Assembly: GCF_035083965.1 (NCBI RefSeq)
Contig: NC_089736.1
Location: 3,519,001 to 3,583,000, forward strand
Direction: 5' to 3'
Source of the DNA: Branchiostoma lanceolatum
Taxonomy: Eukaryota; Chordata; Leptocardii; Amphioxiformes; Branchiostomatidae
DNA length: 64,000 nucleotides
Below are positions 1-10,510 of this stretch, piece after piece. The notes under the pieces were generated by a model. The model was not told the DNA's origin, did no database searches, and saw only the letters and a program-made list of their open reading frames with translations. Each line of letters starts with the position of its first letter. Position 1 is the first letter of the stretch. The translations under genes were made by a program, and so were the position numbers.

Positions 1-116
1 CTAATAGTACGTCTGCTTTATCACCATGAACTGTACTTAGCTTGTAAGAGGACACAAGTACAACAAAGGTCTTTCATCAGTTCAGTCAGCTTGATTACAA
101 TACCATTCATCCACAG

Positions 117-265
117 AAAGGGTAGTGTCGTGGCCGAGTTTGTGATCATCATGACGGACGACGCAGATAAAAAGACGCAGAAAGATGTGACGAAGGTCAT
201 CAAGCAGGTCGCTAAAAACCCAGTCGCGGGAAGGACTATCCAAGCGGACTCGGTGGACATTGAAG
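117..265 (+). CDS. Exon encoding a SEA-domain-like C-terminal half
   Basis: The exon starts after ATCCACAG and stops before GTAGAT. It begins with [11 protein letters not shown], which resembles the G-S-V-V-V autoproteolysis strand of SEA domains. A helical stretch and a closing strand (QADSVDIE) follow, as in the second half of a SEA fold. The first half of the domain would lie upstream of the window. SEA domains are normally extracellular, close to the membrane and cleaved at G/S. Domain recognition is by eye only. Confidence 0.5.
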
Positions 266-3200
266 GTAGATTGTTACCTATTCTTTCTGCGCAATGATCG
301 GCTCATCCACATGAAGCTATGGGGAAGTGCCTGAAGTCGCGTGGCGATCCACCAATCTTATTGGTTTTGCAATCAGTATAGACGAGTGGGCGGGGGTGAG
401 CGGGTGTTCTCTGGCTTCTCCCCCTTCACCTGTCCACCCTAAATCCTCAATCCTACAATGGATCCTACCGCTTGACCAGGCTACAAGTCCGTTCTCTGCA
501 CTGTCCTGTAATCAGGCTGCCCTTTCCTTGAGCCAATCATCGCGAAGGAAAGTTACTGTCGTCACTCTACGTCTTGTTGTTTCTTTTTATGAAGAAAGGA
601 CATCTTATTTTGAGAGCAAACTTTACTGTGAGATTGTCTGAATCTTTTCACAACTGCCTGATCCGCGACTTTCTGTTGAAGGCAATAAAACGAAATATAG
701 TATCACAAGTTCTATTGTTTGTAGTCCGTAGCAGTTTTATAGAATGATAATCATACCATACTAACAAGAAATCAAAATAGACACCTATGATACAATTTAG
801 TTCTACAGACATACGTCTAATTCAATAAAATGTTAAAATTGCTATTTGTCTCCCTTTAGCACCCAGATCACTCAGTCGTCGACAGTCGGTAGCCCCCGGG
901 ACCGAGGAAGGTATGATTTATACAGAAGTTAATAATCAGTATTCTTTTTAGGAATTTGTGTGCGACAGACATCATGATAGATAGGGTATTTACAGAACCT
1001 TTCACCAGAGAATAAAAATCAAAACTGAAAAGCAAAGTAATCAATGTCACCAAGCGTTACTGACAATCTGCGAAGCAATGATAAACTGCATGACGTGCAG
1101 CGTCCACTTATTACCTTTGCCGATAAGGTTATGTTTTGCACAGCGTATATGTGTATGTCTGTCTGCCTGTGAATACGATAACTCGAGAATGCCTGAATGG
1201 ATTGTCTTCATATTTGGTAGGTGGGTAGGTCTTTGTGAGACCTCGAAATGATTAGATCTAATTTCGCTTGTTGTCACAATGATGGACTGACAATATTCAC
1301 TCCTGACCTGACCCGACCTTTATCATTAATACTCTATTCCTTTTTACCTCCAGACGAAGGCAAGAAGAAGAGCAAATGGTCCGCCAAACTGAGCAAGAGT
1401 GAGTTACAAAGATTTATGTTTTTTTGGTGTCGTTGGTGTCATGAACTTTAATATTGCGTGATGTTGTCTATGACACTGTATACAGAAATCGTAGCAATGT
1501 TTTAAAAATCCGATGGTCAATGTTGCCTATCATGTCATAAAATGCGAGTTTGATTACTAGCGAAAATCATCGGAAATAGCAGAATTAGAAATCTGCCGCG
1601 TGCTGAAATATGTGACCTGTTACTTCTATGTGTTAAGCTGTAAGCTTAGCTGCCTTTAATATCATCCGTAAAAGGCATTGTCAATTGAATGCAATATGTA
1701 TAACAATTATGCTTCTTTACACAAACCATGAAAAAAGTGCAAAAAAAGCCCATTAAGATCAAAGCAGTTCCAGCGGAGGAGGTTGAAAGCCCACCACAGC
1801 CACAGGAAGATGTAGCTCCAATTGTAGAACAAGAACCTCAAGAACCCAAGCGAAATCTAACGCTATGGAGGTCTCTTCGTATGAGGCCGAAACCGCAGCA
1901 ACAAGCAGAACCTGACTCAGGCGAGTCCACGGATGACTCCTTGTCGGAAACTGAGTTTCCTGACCAGGAAAGCGTGGTGAGAGAAGAGTTTCCTGACGCA
2001 AAGGAAGTGGATCTCTCAATGCCCATACTACTGAACATGCCAGAAGACAAGAGGTCTAGATCTCCTCTTGGAGGCACACCGAAGCATTCTCCCATTCCTG
2101 TGAAAAGAGTGACGTCAATAGCTAGCGATCTGCCCCTACCGGAGGCAGTACACTTGAAGCGTTACGACTCCAGTTCCGTCATGAACGCCCTACAGTACGG
2201 AGAAGAGCATGTAGAACCGATCAGGCTGAACGCTAAGAAACAGAAACCACCCAAAATCAAACTTATTGAAAAGAGAAAGTCACCCGACGTTTCCTCAAAA
2301 AAGAGCAAGGAGAGCAAAAAGAAACCCAAATCAGAAGCTAAGGTCAAATCCACCGAACCTACCCCCATACCCCCCGCGGAACAGATGAAAGGCGACTACA
2401 TTGAATTCAGAAGGAAAGACCCTGTGACCAAGCAAGCACAGGCTGATGATGTCCAGAAGCCAACCCTACAGGAGTGTAGGGATGATCCAACTGTCTTCAA
2501 CATGCCTATAGTTCCTGCAGATCGACCTAGAAGCAGAATCAGCATGGTGGAACTAGCGAATGTTCTGGCAAAGAAACAGCAACTGAAAAAGGAAGAGGAT
2601 AAAGAACCTGAGGAGCAGATCACAGAAGAGGCTACTTCCTTCAACCTGCCGATAGTTCCTGCAGCTCATCCCACAGAAGAAGAAGATGACGTCGTAACGA
2701 CAGAAATAATGAAACAACAACAAGAAGAGGACAGAAGCAAGCCGTGGAGGAAACCTTTGGCATTGAAACCCAACTTCGGAGACGTGGCTCACAACGCCAT
2801 GATCGGTGTGTTCATTAGAATGAGACAGGAACATGGTGAAAAGGGGCGGACAGAAATAGAAGCTGCAGCTTTCCTGACTGTACCGCGACAGCATGGTTGC
2901 TTTCTGCTTAAGCTAAGCTGGTCAAACGTCAGCCCTTTGTGGATGCTGTCTCCTTACTTTAGCATGCCAATGCATAAAATGCTTTGATTTTTGACACCAG
3001 CATATGTTATTTGTGCTTAGCCTATTTTCTACGAATGCGCTTTGCCTGTGCAAAAGGGGACAGTAGCATACAGCACTATGGCATGTGCCAATCATGGTAC
3101 AGAGACTCCTATACGTATCTAAGGACATGTTTTATTGAAATGGGTCCTGCAACGCAACGTTTTGAATGACCTATTGGTTATAGCGTAGACAACAATCATA

Positions 3201-3938
3201 GATTTAGGAGTCTGCGTGACAAACCCCGTCCAATACAATAAGAAAACGCAAGCTGTTGCAATCACCATGAAATGGAACAGTTGATTTGGGATAGCTCTAG
3301 GTCTAATGACTGCTACGTTTATTGCAAGCACTTCCGGTCGCCAGGGGCCGTTTGGTACCCGCGGAAAATGCACAACTCGCATGGCGGAGAAGTGACACAC
3401 GCATATTTCTTCGAATATAGGTTGTTTCTTAAATCTTATATATCTATAAGTAATGTACAACAAGCATGGCATAGTGAGTTGCATATGCAATTGTCCCTCT
3501 ATATATTGGTGCAGGATTAACCCAAATCAAAATCTTGTTCTAAACCAGAATTGTTTGCTCTACAGAGTTTGGTGGCAGTAAGAAGAAGAAGGATTCAGCT
3601 AAGAAATCAGCGATGGAAGAGACAGAGAGAAAACCGTCGATGAAGTCGTCAATGAAAAGATCGTCGTTGAAGAAAAAATGTAAGCATCGCACTGGCCTAT
3701 ATATAAATGGGCTAGTGAGTAAAAGCGTTAACGCCTACATTGACCGAGTGCCTCCCAATGTTAATATGGATAATTAAATGAAGACTTACATACATAACTT
3801 AGTATGTCGAGATATCCATTTAATGAAAGATGTTGCGCACTGATTTACATACTCATTGTACTTGTCTCAGAGCCTGGTCTGAACCAAAAAGCCCCCCCCC
3901 CCACACACGCACGCACACACACAAACACACACACACAC

Positions 3939-3980
<42 letters not shown>

Positions 3981-6488
3981 ACACACATGTGGATATATCT
4001 AAATATGAATGTGAGATAGCCTGGTGTATTTGGTTTTCACTAGCACACGGACAGGCACAAGTATTGCGACTTTGATGCTAGTATTCAAGCTCTTGTGTTT
4101 ATTTTTGTTTCATTGTTTTTCAGCTCTAGCTCAAGACGAACAGTCAGACGGTAAACTACAATAACCCTTATAATGTCTGAATATCCGGGGACTTAAGGTT
4201 TTATTCCGGGGAAAACAATTGTTATAACTATCATAATTTGTCAAATCTTTTACACAGAATGTTCCGCAAGACAAGCTCTCTCAATCAAACATTATTCCAT
4301 TTCGCCACTCATTATATAGTATATAAAAAGTTTACTCTAAATATGATGAAAAGAAAAGCACATAATTGGAACATTATTAAGGTACATATTTTATATATCA
4401 GATCACAGGCTGTATATTGGAAATCTGTTGAATCTGTAATGTTTTCGTATCCTTATTGACTCATGTTTTCTTAAGAAGCTCAGTATGTGTAATATATTAC
4501 CAATGGGCCATCTGAATATCAATTGTTACTGTTTTGATATAATTTTTACCCAAGCTGTAAATCATTCCCACGCCGTTCAGGAATTGGCTGCACAGAATTT
4601 TAGAGCTAAACACACCATTATTGATATTATTCAATATATCTTTCTTGCCAGCTCAAAGTGTAGCCCTGGACCTTGGCGATTCTGCGTCTGTGCAACGGTA
4701 CGAGTTAGCTCCGTACGACTCCGCCATGGACACCATGCAGCACGACCGGGACCAGGGCCTGTTCCCAGTCAGGGGGAACTTCGACTCCCGTCCGCACGAC
4801 GGGCTAGCCGAAGTCTACGTGGACGGAGACTGGGAGGACCACACCCAGCCGCCCATGGAAGCGGCTCCACCTGCCGACATGCAGAAGAGCAGCATGCCGC
4901 GCAGAGTGTACGCAGCTTCGGACGTGTCCAGTATGATAGCCACCTGGTCTTTCGATCCTGAATGGGGCAGCATAGGTGAGTTTTGTAAATAACTAAATTT
5001 CGGGAAACTCGTTAAAGCGCGTATCAACAAGCTTTTAATCAGTCCCCTGATCTCTCTCAAGCTGAAAGCCCAGAGCCGATTCACTTTATTTGATATGGCC
5101 ACCAGATAACTCTATCGCTTGCTTTACAGATCTTCCCCCGTCAGAGATTGGCGAAGAAATCACGCCCACTAGACCTACGGAGATAGAAAGCTCTATGGTC
5201 GTTACACGAGGTGAGTAGATACATTTCATTACCACTCTTACTGCTCTTGATCCTCTCAATATAATTACTTTATTGTAACCTGGTAAAAGATGTATTTGGG
5301 GCAAAATATACTGCTGCAATAGTTCTTTAGCAAACAGCTAGTTGAAAAAGATTGAATCATTACAATCTGTCAATGACTTTAACACTTTTTGAAGTACATT
5401 TTCCCCTCTAGATGTGGGAAAAACTAGGGGTACATGAGTTTCAGTACAATTGGTCAAATGATACGCATCTTATGAGTTATAAAAAAAAGTATGAACAGTG
5501 GAAACTTTGATTAAAATCATTATTAACGAATGATTCATTTGCTCCTTCCAGAGGTAACCCCTGACAATGAAAATGAGATTTTACAGAAATGTTTCCCCCC
5601 TAGACATCGGAAAAACTTAGAGGCACGTGAGCTACAGTAGGATTGGTCAAATGATTTTATGAGTTAGACAAGAAGAGCATAGACAGTTAAAATTTCGCCT
5701 AAAATCCCTCTAACCAATGATTTATAAATGCTCTTTTCCAGCGGTAACTCCTGACGATGAAGATGAGATAAGTGACAGAGACAGCGTCAGCTCAGATAAC
5801 ACAGAAGATTCCCGCTTCACTGTGGTGCCATTGGAGCTGGAGCCGGAGGACAAGGAGAGGATGAGAGGTAAAAAACATCAAAGAAAAGAAACAAGAAAAA
5901 CAACGAATGTTTGATACTAAAAATATCGACCGAGAGGCGTTTATTCACACAGCTGGACTATTTTATTCCCCAAGTTATGAGTGATCTGTTTAATAGATAA
6001 CTTACTTTGTTGTGTATTCAAATGTTCACCGTAACTTGACAAAGAAAGAGAAAAACCGAGAAAGGTACTTAACATTTGCATATGTCATATGTATTAGGTA
6101 TGTAAGTTTGCACTTGTAGTACCTTGTATGTAATCATTTTGTGAATAACGCATATGTTTTAATCGCATCACCGATTGTCTCCTATAGTGAAACTACCAGG
6201 GGAGATTATAGCTCCTGTGATGGCGAAATCGAAGAAAAAGGGCGGAGACCCAGCTGCAAATGGTGACGACAAAGGTATGACTGTAACACAAAACTATATC
6301 ATGTTGTAGCTAATTTGCATGCAGTCAGACCTCAACATATCTCATGTGTTTTGTTTTATCCGTTTTATACGTTATAACATGTTTTGATGTTGTTTCCAAT
6401 GATTTTCATTTATCATTTCATTAACTGATCATTATTGATTGTACACCTAGTTAATTCCTTGTATTTTACAGGTTGTGTGGTCATGTGA
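117..6488 (+). CDS. SEA-like / low-complexity protein with C-terminal CaaX box; 5' end outside the window
   Basis: Eleven exons join in one open frame: 117-265, 860-910, 1354-1398, 1738-2835, 3566-3679, 4124-4150, 4652-4975, 5130-5210, 5742-5867, 6188-6274 and 6472-6488 (TGA at 6486). They encode about 705 residues. Every junction is phase 1, each intron has GT/AG ends, and every internal exon is a multiple of three. The product begins with a SEA-type half domain and then becomes a disordered, Lys/Glu/Pro/Ser-rich chain with an RRQS (PKA-type) site, many S/T-P sites and KKK clusters. It ends in GCVVM, which fits a CaaX prenylation box. No transmembrane helix is visible in the joined exons. 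The end of the 1738 exon could instead be 2805, also phase 1. I do not recognise the family. The coding model is firm; the function is unknown. Confidence 0.75.
860..910 (+). CDS. Short symmetric exon (17 codons) with PKA-type site
   Basis: The acceptor is CTCCCTTTAG and the donor is GTATGA. The exon keeps phase 1 to 1 and reads [17 protein letters not shown], with an RRQS motif. It is supported only by its splice sites and by joining in frame to both neighbours. It could be a cassette exon. Confidence 0.55.
1108..1245 (+). repeat. Dispersed repeat family starting TTACC...TATGTTTT / ATAACTC
   Basis: The order is TTACCTTTGCC, AAGGTTATGTTTT, GTCTGTCTGCCTGT, ATAACTCGAGAA, GGATTG. The same order recurs at 26430-27170 (tandem), at 35545-35700, and inverted at 49440-49545 and 51540-51690. 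This defines an interspersed family. The class is unknown and there is no coding potential. Confidence 0.6.
1738..2835 (+). CDS. Large 366-codon exon encoding a disordered Lys/Glu/Pro-rich region with internal repeats
   Basis: An in-frame AG at 1736-1737 gives a phase-1 entry, and the donor GTGAAA at 2836 matches the phase of the next exon. The protein is highly charged, with runs such as [11 protein letters not shown] and proline-directed S/T sites ([14 protein letters not shown]). The motif [11 protein letters not shown] recurs as [11 protein letters not shown] about 55 residues later, and a looser copy (MPILLNMP) lies near the N-terminal side. There is no membrane segment or known fold. 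The ATG at 1728 precedes the acceptor and is not needed as a start. Confidence 0.7.
3890..3990 (+). repeat. (CA)n microsatellite
   Basis: A C run is followed by an almost pure CA tract in an intron of the CaaX-box gene. The His/Thr repeats it would encode are not coding. Confidence 0.95.
4652..4975 (+). CDS. 108-codon exon, acidic Asp/Met/Pro-rich
   Basis: The acceptor is TTTCTTGCCAG and the donor is GTGAGT, phase 1 to 1. The encoded stretch is acidic, is richer in GC than the flanking introns, and holds aromatic motifs ([17 protein letters not shown]). These look like short linear binding motifs, but no family was recognised. The base composition and clean splice sites make this one of the best-supported exons of the gene. 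Confidence 0.8.
5399..5775 (+). repeat. Tandem duplication (~190 bp) carrying a decayed copy of an exon start
   Basis: Copy 1 (about 5399-5586) and copy 2 (about 5591-5775) both run from T-rich sequence through GGTCAAATGAT to a pyrimidine tract, an AG and GGTAAC.CCTGAC.ATGAA.ATGAGAT. Copy 2 holds the real exon at 5742. Copy 1 has an intact acceptor at 5550-5551 but no good donor; its frame runs into copy 2 and stops at 5638. It is best read as a dying exon duplicate. Confidence 0.75.
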
Positions 6489-6513
6489 CCCAGAAGGAAT
6501 CCAGAAGAATAAA
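6472..6513 (+). CDS. Terminal exon ending in Cys-Val-Val-Met, followed by a polyadenylation hexamer
   Basis: The acceptor is GTATTTTACAG. The exon adds G-C-V-V-M and then TGA at 6486-6488. A cysteine, two valines and a final methionine fit the CaaX consensus, and Met favours farnesyltransferase. The preceding exon supplies a basic KSKKK stretch, as in other lipid-anchored tails. AATAAA at 6508-6513 is very close to the stop; a second AATAAA at 7006-7011 is a more usual 3' end. Confidence 0.6.
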
Positions 6514-8380
6514 GACTGCAGAAAGAACATCGTGTTATCACGTTGATAAGTTTGAGACGATGATAAATGTCTTATCACCAGCTTTTATACCGAACCTTTG
6601 ATTGTAAGTCATCTGACAAATTTTGGATATCATTTCAGTGATGCTAACTAGCTTTTATGTTGAGTTCAATCTTAGCAAAGTTGATGAGACGAAGTATCTG
6701 AAACATAGTACCGACCAAACTATGACTAATATTTCATCCACATATAGTGTTTGACTACTGCTAGCATAGAAGAATCTCATGTTCAAAGAGCTATCTCCCT
6801 CCAACTAACTTATTTCCTACAGATATCATTACTAATCCCATCCCAATATACCATGTATGTCTGTTATAAGTGTTTAGGGTATCGGTGATTGTATGTTTAT
6901 TTGGTAATAGATTATACTATTCTAGATGCAAGCAATACGTCACTAGTATATAACCTGTAGGCAATGTTTCTTAACTATCATGCTATGTAGACGTTTTCGA
7001 AGTACAATAAATAAGTCACCTGGTTCTGTAGTTTTTGTGTCTTTTGCACATGTGTTGAATACTATCCAAAGCCTCCTTCACAGGCGTCTGGTGTTTCACA
7101 GGTGTTTGGACGTGGGGCGCGGATTCGCCATCCTCAACTCTCCAGGCACTAGAGAACCTTATTCCATGTTGAAAATCGCGAATCAGCGCTCCCGTAGAAG
7201 ATGTAGTAGTCTGCGACGAAAGCTATTGAATACAGTCGATAGAATAGAATCGTAAAGAAGGCTAAAAAAGGAAGGAGGACACAGTTACGATCACAATGCC
7301 AAAACAATACCACTCTAAAAGGCTACATAACTACACGAGAGACCATTAAACGTATACGTAGATTGAAAGGCATAGCGTGGTGTTGGATTGTCCAGCGTAT
7401 TATATATAGACAGTAACGGTATGTCGGTGACGTAGTCTTTAGCTCGCATGTCTGGTAAAACGGCCACATATAGCACACATTTCCGTTCATTCTAGCACAC
7501 CGTCTGCTTGTAAAAGCCAAGATGGCCTTTTCAGACCAGAACATAACAACACGGAGATTGCAATGACGTTTGTGCCTCTACGTCAGTAACTGAAATGACA
7601 TTATGACTTAAAATTTCTGACATTTGGCTACGACCTTCACTTTGTGGCCTGCCGAGTTTGGAATGCATGACCCCTCTCTCCTGAACGGCAGAAAGTCTAG
7701 TAAAATTGCGCTGAATAAGTACTAAGATCAGCCTACATTTCATCCTCATCAGACATGTGTCATCGGACATGTTTTTTGCAGACCTAGAGAGAGAGATAGC
7801 CGTATACATTCGGCTTCTTGGCGAAGGCAATTAGTGGGGTGAAATCCCCTGACATTTTGTTTCCATCATTCATGTCTAGCTAACTGCATGCACCTATGGT
7901 AAATCAATCGATCTAGTTCCTAGAATAACATAGACTTGCGATGTGTGATATAACGTTTGGCTTTGACCCCCGTTCTCTCGTTAAACTTGGCTTCCCAGGC
8001 CCTGTTATCCGATTTCAAACTCAAATCCATGAATTGACGCCAGTTCTTTAAAACCGTGCTTCCAGGCTTGTCTCACTGGATGGAGATAACGGATCAGCGT
8101 CCTAGACCTTTACTGCAGTTTCAACTGGTGGTACCTTGTACAAAGGAGGAGGAAACCTACATGTACCCAAATGGTCTCTACCTGAATATATCAATGGGTC
8201 AGCCACAACATATCAATCAATCGATCAATCAATGAATAGATATATTAGTAATCTGATTTAGGCATTGATAGTTTCTTAGCTGAGGATAAATTGTGAACAA
8301 TTTGTCACAACTACAAGTCAGACATGCATGCTGCATAAAACAAAGTTTACAAAAGCATAGTTAGTAAAAAAACTTTAGCC
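6514..8380. other. 3' flank of the CaaX-box gene; no supported gene
   Basis: AT-rich sequence with a possible polyadenylation signal at 7006-7011 and short ATCAATCA runs near 8210-8235. Reading frames here are short on both strands, with no splice context or recognisable motif. Confidence 0.5.
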
Positions 8381-8384
8381 TGTA

Positions 8385-8870
8385 GAGATTCTTTATTCTT
8401 TATTAAAAATTGCAACAAGACAATACAAAGTGGAGTGCCAGGCAGACAAGCTGATGTTGCGGACCACTCAACATTACAATTACATTGAATACAACAATAA
8501 AACACTAGAGGCAAGTCATCCAAATATACAATCTAAAACATGTAGTACATGTTAAATGCGCAGTTAAGAGATGTCTCAGCTGGAAGCTAGGGGGTATTAG
8601 ATCTATTTGTTGTTGTAATGCCTGTAGAGATGCTAGTTTCTGTATGGAGGCCCCTCCTGTCGGAAAGCTGGCAGAAGTCGATCTGATTTAGTCAGACTAA
8701 CAGAGGCATTAATCACCTTTGACACATTACCAGACGATAACAGATATATTCCAACTCCGAAAATGGGAAGGCCAGCCCTGAGAAAAACAACAGCTACCGT
8801 GTCAGTCCTCTGATACCCAAAAGCCTTGCTTGGTGACACCATACAATGAAAGTGGAAGAACAAAATATTT
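8385..8870 (-). mobile_element. Possible 3' end of a minus-strand non-LTR retroposon
   Basis: Read on the minus strand, the block ends in repeated AATAAAG-like units (TTCTTTATTCTTTATT on +), as many CR1-type LINE tails do. A 76-codon minus-strand frame (8633-8863) precedes it, but I cannot match it to reverse transcriptase. A host 3' UTR is the alternative. Confidence 0.3.
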
Positions 8871-10235
8871 TCATGTCAGTTCATAATAGTGGATGTTTTT
8901 GTTCCAGAGCAGTTACTCCAGAAGTTATATTGTTCTTTTAGCAGTGGTGGTGTGTGGAAACTTTGGCAAACTCCTGCTCAGCTGACACTAGCTATAGCGT
9001 CATGGAGTCTTTTGCAGAAGTGGGGCATAGGGCATAAGTAGGCCAGATTACGTATATATGCGATGACGCATTATAGAATTCCAATATGACCTTTTCAGGC
9101 ACAATAGAACAACATTACTTTGTCTTTGAAGAGCACAGTGTGTATCCCTAATTGCAGATAAGTATTGTAAATCAATCTACCGAGAGCCGGAAAACATTTT
9201 GAAATACAATGGTAAGCGGCATGAAGATGGCACTTCAATCAAGCCTTTTTGTACACAATTGCTTGAATTGAAACTTCAAACAATGACGCCAGAGCAGACG
9301 TCAGAGAGCCCCCGAATTCCAAGAACTGGAGGCAATGGTTGTTTTTCAAAGCCATTTGTTCTGTTTAAGAGCCTCCGTCAAAGTATTGTCCTTTTTAATC
9401 AGAGGGTTCGGTAGCACACGTAGTTTCTATGTATGATTTTAGTTTTAGTTTCAGATGCCAGTTTTCTTACTGTTCAGATAAAGGAGTGACTCGGTTCATG
9501 TAACGTTATCCGTTGAACAGATGTAACCGTTTTGTGTCCAAACCGGTCCCTTGAACCAGTTTCCCTAAGCAGTTAGTGACTGATAGATGGTTGTAGGAAC
9601 GTAAAAATGGTGCAATACAGCTAACATTTCAGATAAACACTACAATACCTCGGATATGTTTCAATGCATTCTATGTTCCTTGCAAATCACACACTAGCCT
9701 CCATAGCAGGCTCTCTTGGCCTTTTTGTGGCTTGTAATACTCTTTTTGCCGATGACTTCTTTTTGTACTGGGTCGTTTGTGCAGTCAGCCCATAACCATT
9801 AGCCTGGGATAATCACACACATCATATACCTTCTTTGTGCTCGAAAAGGGAACAATGGTGGGTGTAACGTCAGAATTCAATTTCCATGCATTGTTACCTC
9901 TTTCGACGAACGACCACACTACGTCGGTAGAGGCAGATGTTTAACAGCCAAATTCTGACAGAAAACAAGCTCCAATTCCCAACACTAAGTGCCCCAATGC
10001 ACAGATACACAACCAGGCGCGATTCTGACAAACACGTTCAATATGCATGCGTAAGTAAAAAGGAGCAGGTGGTACAAAAGCATTGTAAAGTTCAAGCGGA
10101 GAATGTCAAGATTCATGCAAGCTGAGTAACGTGTTTAGCGTAAATCAACAGCTGATCCCTAAAGTGTTTTAAGACTGCTGCCTTTGTCACAATTGCAAAG
10201 CGATTGAGATATCACGAACCGTTGAGCGAACTGTC
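8871..10235. other. Intergenic; no gene seen
   Basis: Only short open frames without motifs, apart from the MITE half copy at 9698-9800. Confidence 0.5.
9698..9800 (+). mobile_element. Half copy of the palindromic MITE found at 33587-33769
   Basis: TAGCCTCCATAGCAGGCTCT, a CTTTTTG block, TAATAC and GATGACT follow in the same order as the left arm at 33587. The right arm is missing. Confidence 0.6.
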
Positions 10236-10239
10236 ACGG

Positions 10240-10510
10240 GGTCGTGTGGCGTAACGGCAGGGCGTTCGGCCCAGAACCCAGCGGTCCCGGGTTCGAATCC
10301 AATGACGCCACCGATGATGTGCCCTTGGGAAAGGCACTTTACACGACTTTCCTCAGTCAACCCAGGTGTAAAAATGGGTATATTGTTCTCTGTACGTGGC
10401 ACTGTTGAAATAAGTTATGAAAAACTTGAGTGCAGTGCCACGTCGTCTTGTCTGTCCAATAGCGACGTAAAACAACCGTTGAGCGTGTTGACAATAAATC
10501 CAACCTAACC
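10240..10510 (+). mobile_element. tRNA-derived SINE, near full length
   Basis: The tRNA-like head has an A-box-like TGGCGTAACGG and a B box GGGTTCGAATCC (10289-10300). A family body follows (TGATGTGCCCTTGGGAAAGGCACTTTACACGACTTTCCTCA as consecutive blocks) and an AATAAATCCAACCTAACC tail. The same body recurs at 40880, 43600, 43855, 55560 and 55700. The acceptor stem does not close, so it is not a functional tRNA. Confidence 0.8.

Noticed and set aside
1728..1730. ATG at the start of the longest open frame as a translation start
   Set aside because: It lies upstream of the in-frame AG at 1736-1737, and the exon joins earlier exons in phase. The initiator is probably outside the window.
3804..4075. 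His/Thr-rich open frames
   Set aside because: They are translations of the (CA)n microsatellite.
4485..4961. 158-codon plus-strand frame over the 4652-4975 exon
   Set aside because: It is a shadow frame; the exon frame that joins its neighbours in phase 1 is the other one.
7531..7830. 99-codon minus-strand frame downstream of the CaaX-box gene
   Set aside because: No motif, no splice or promoter support, and composition like the surrounding intergenic DNA.
10240..10315. Genuine tRNA gene
   Set aside because: A and B boxes are present but the cloverleaf does not close, and a SINE body follows. Copies elsewhere share the body.
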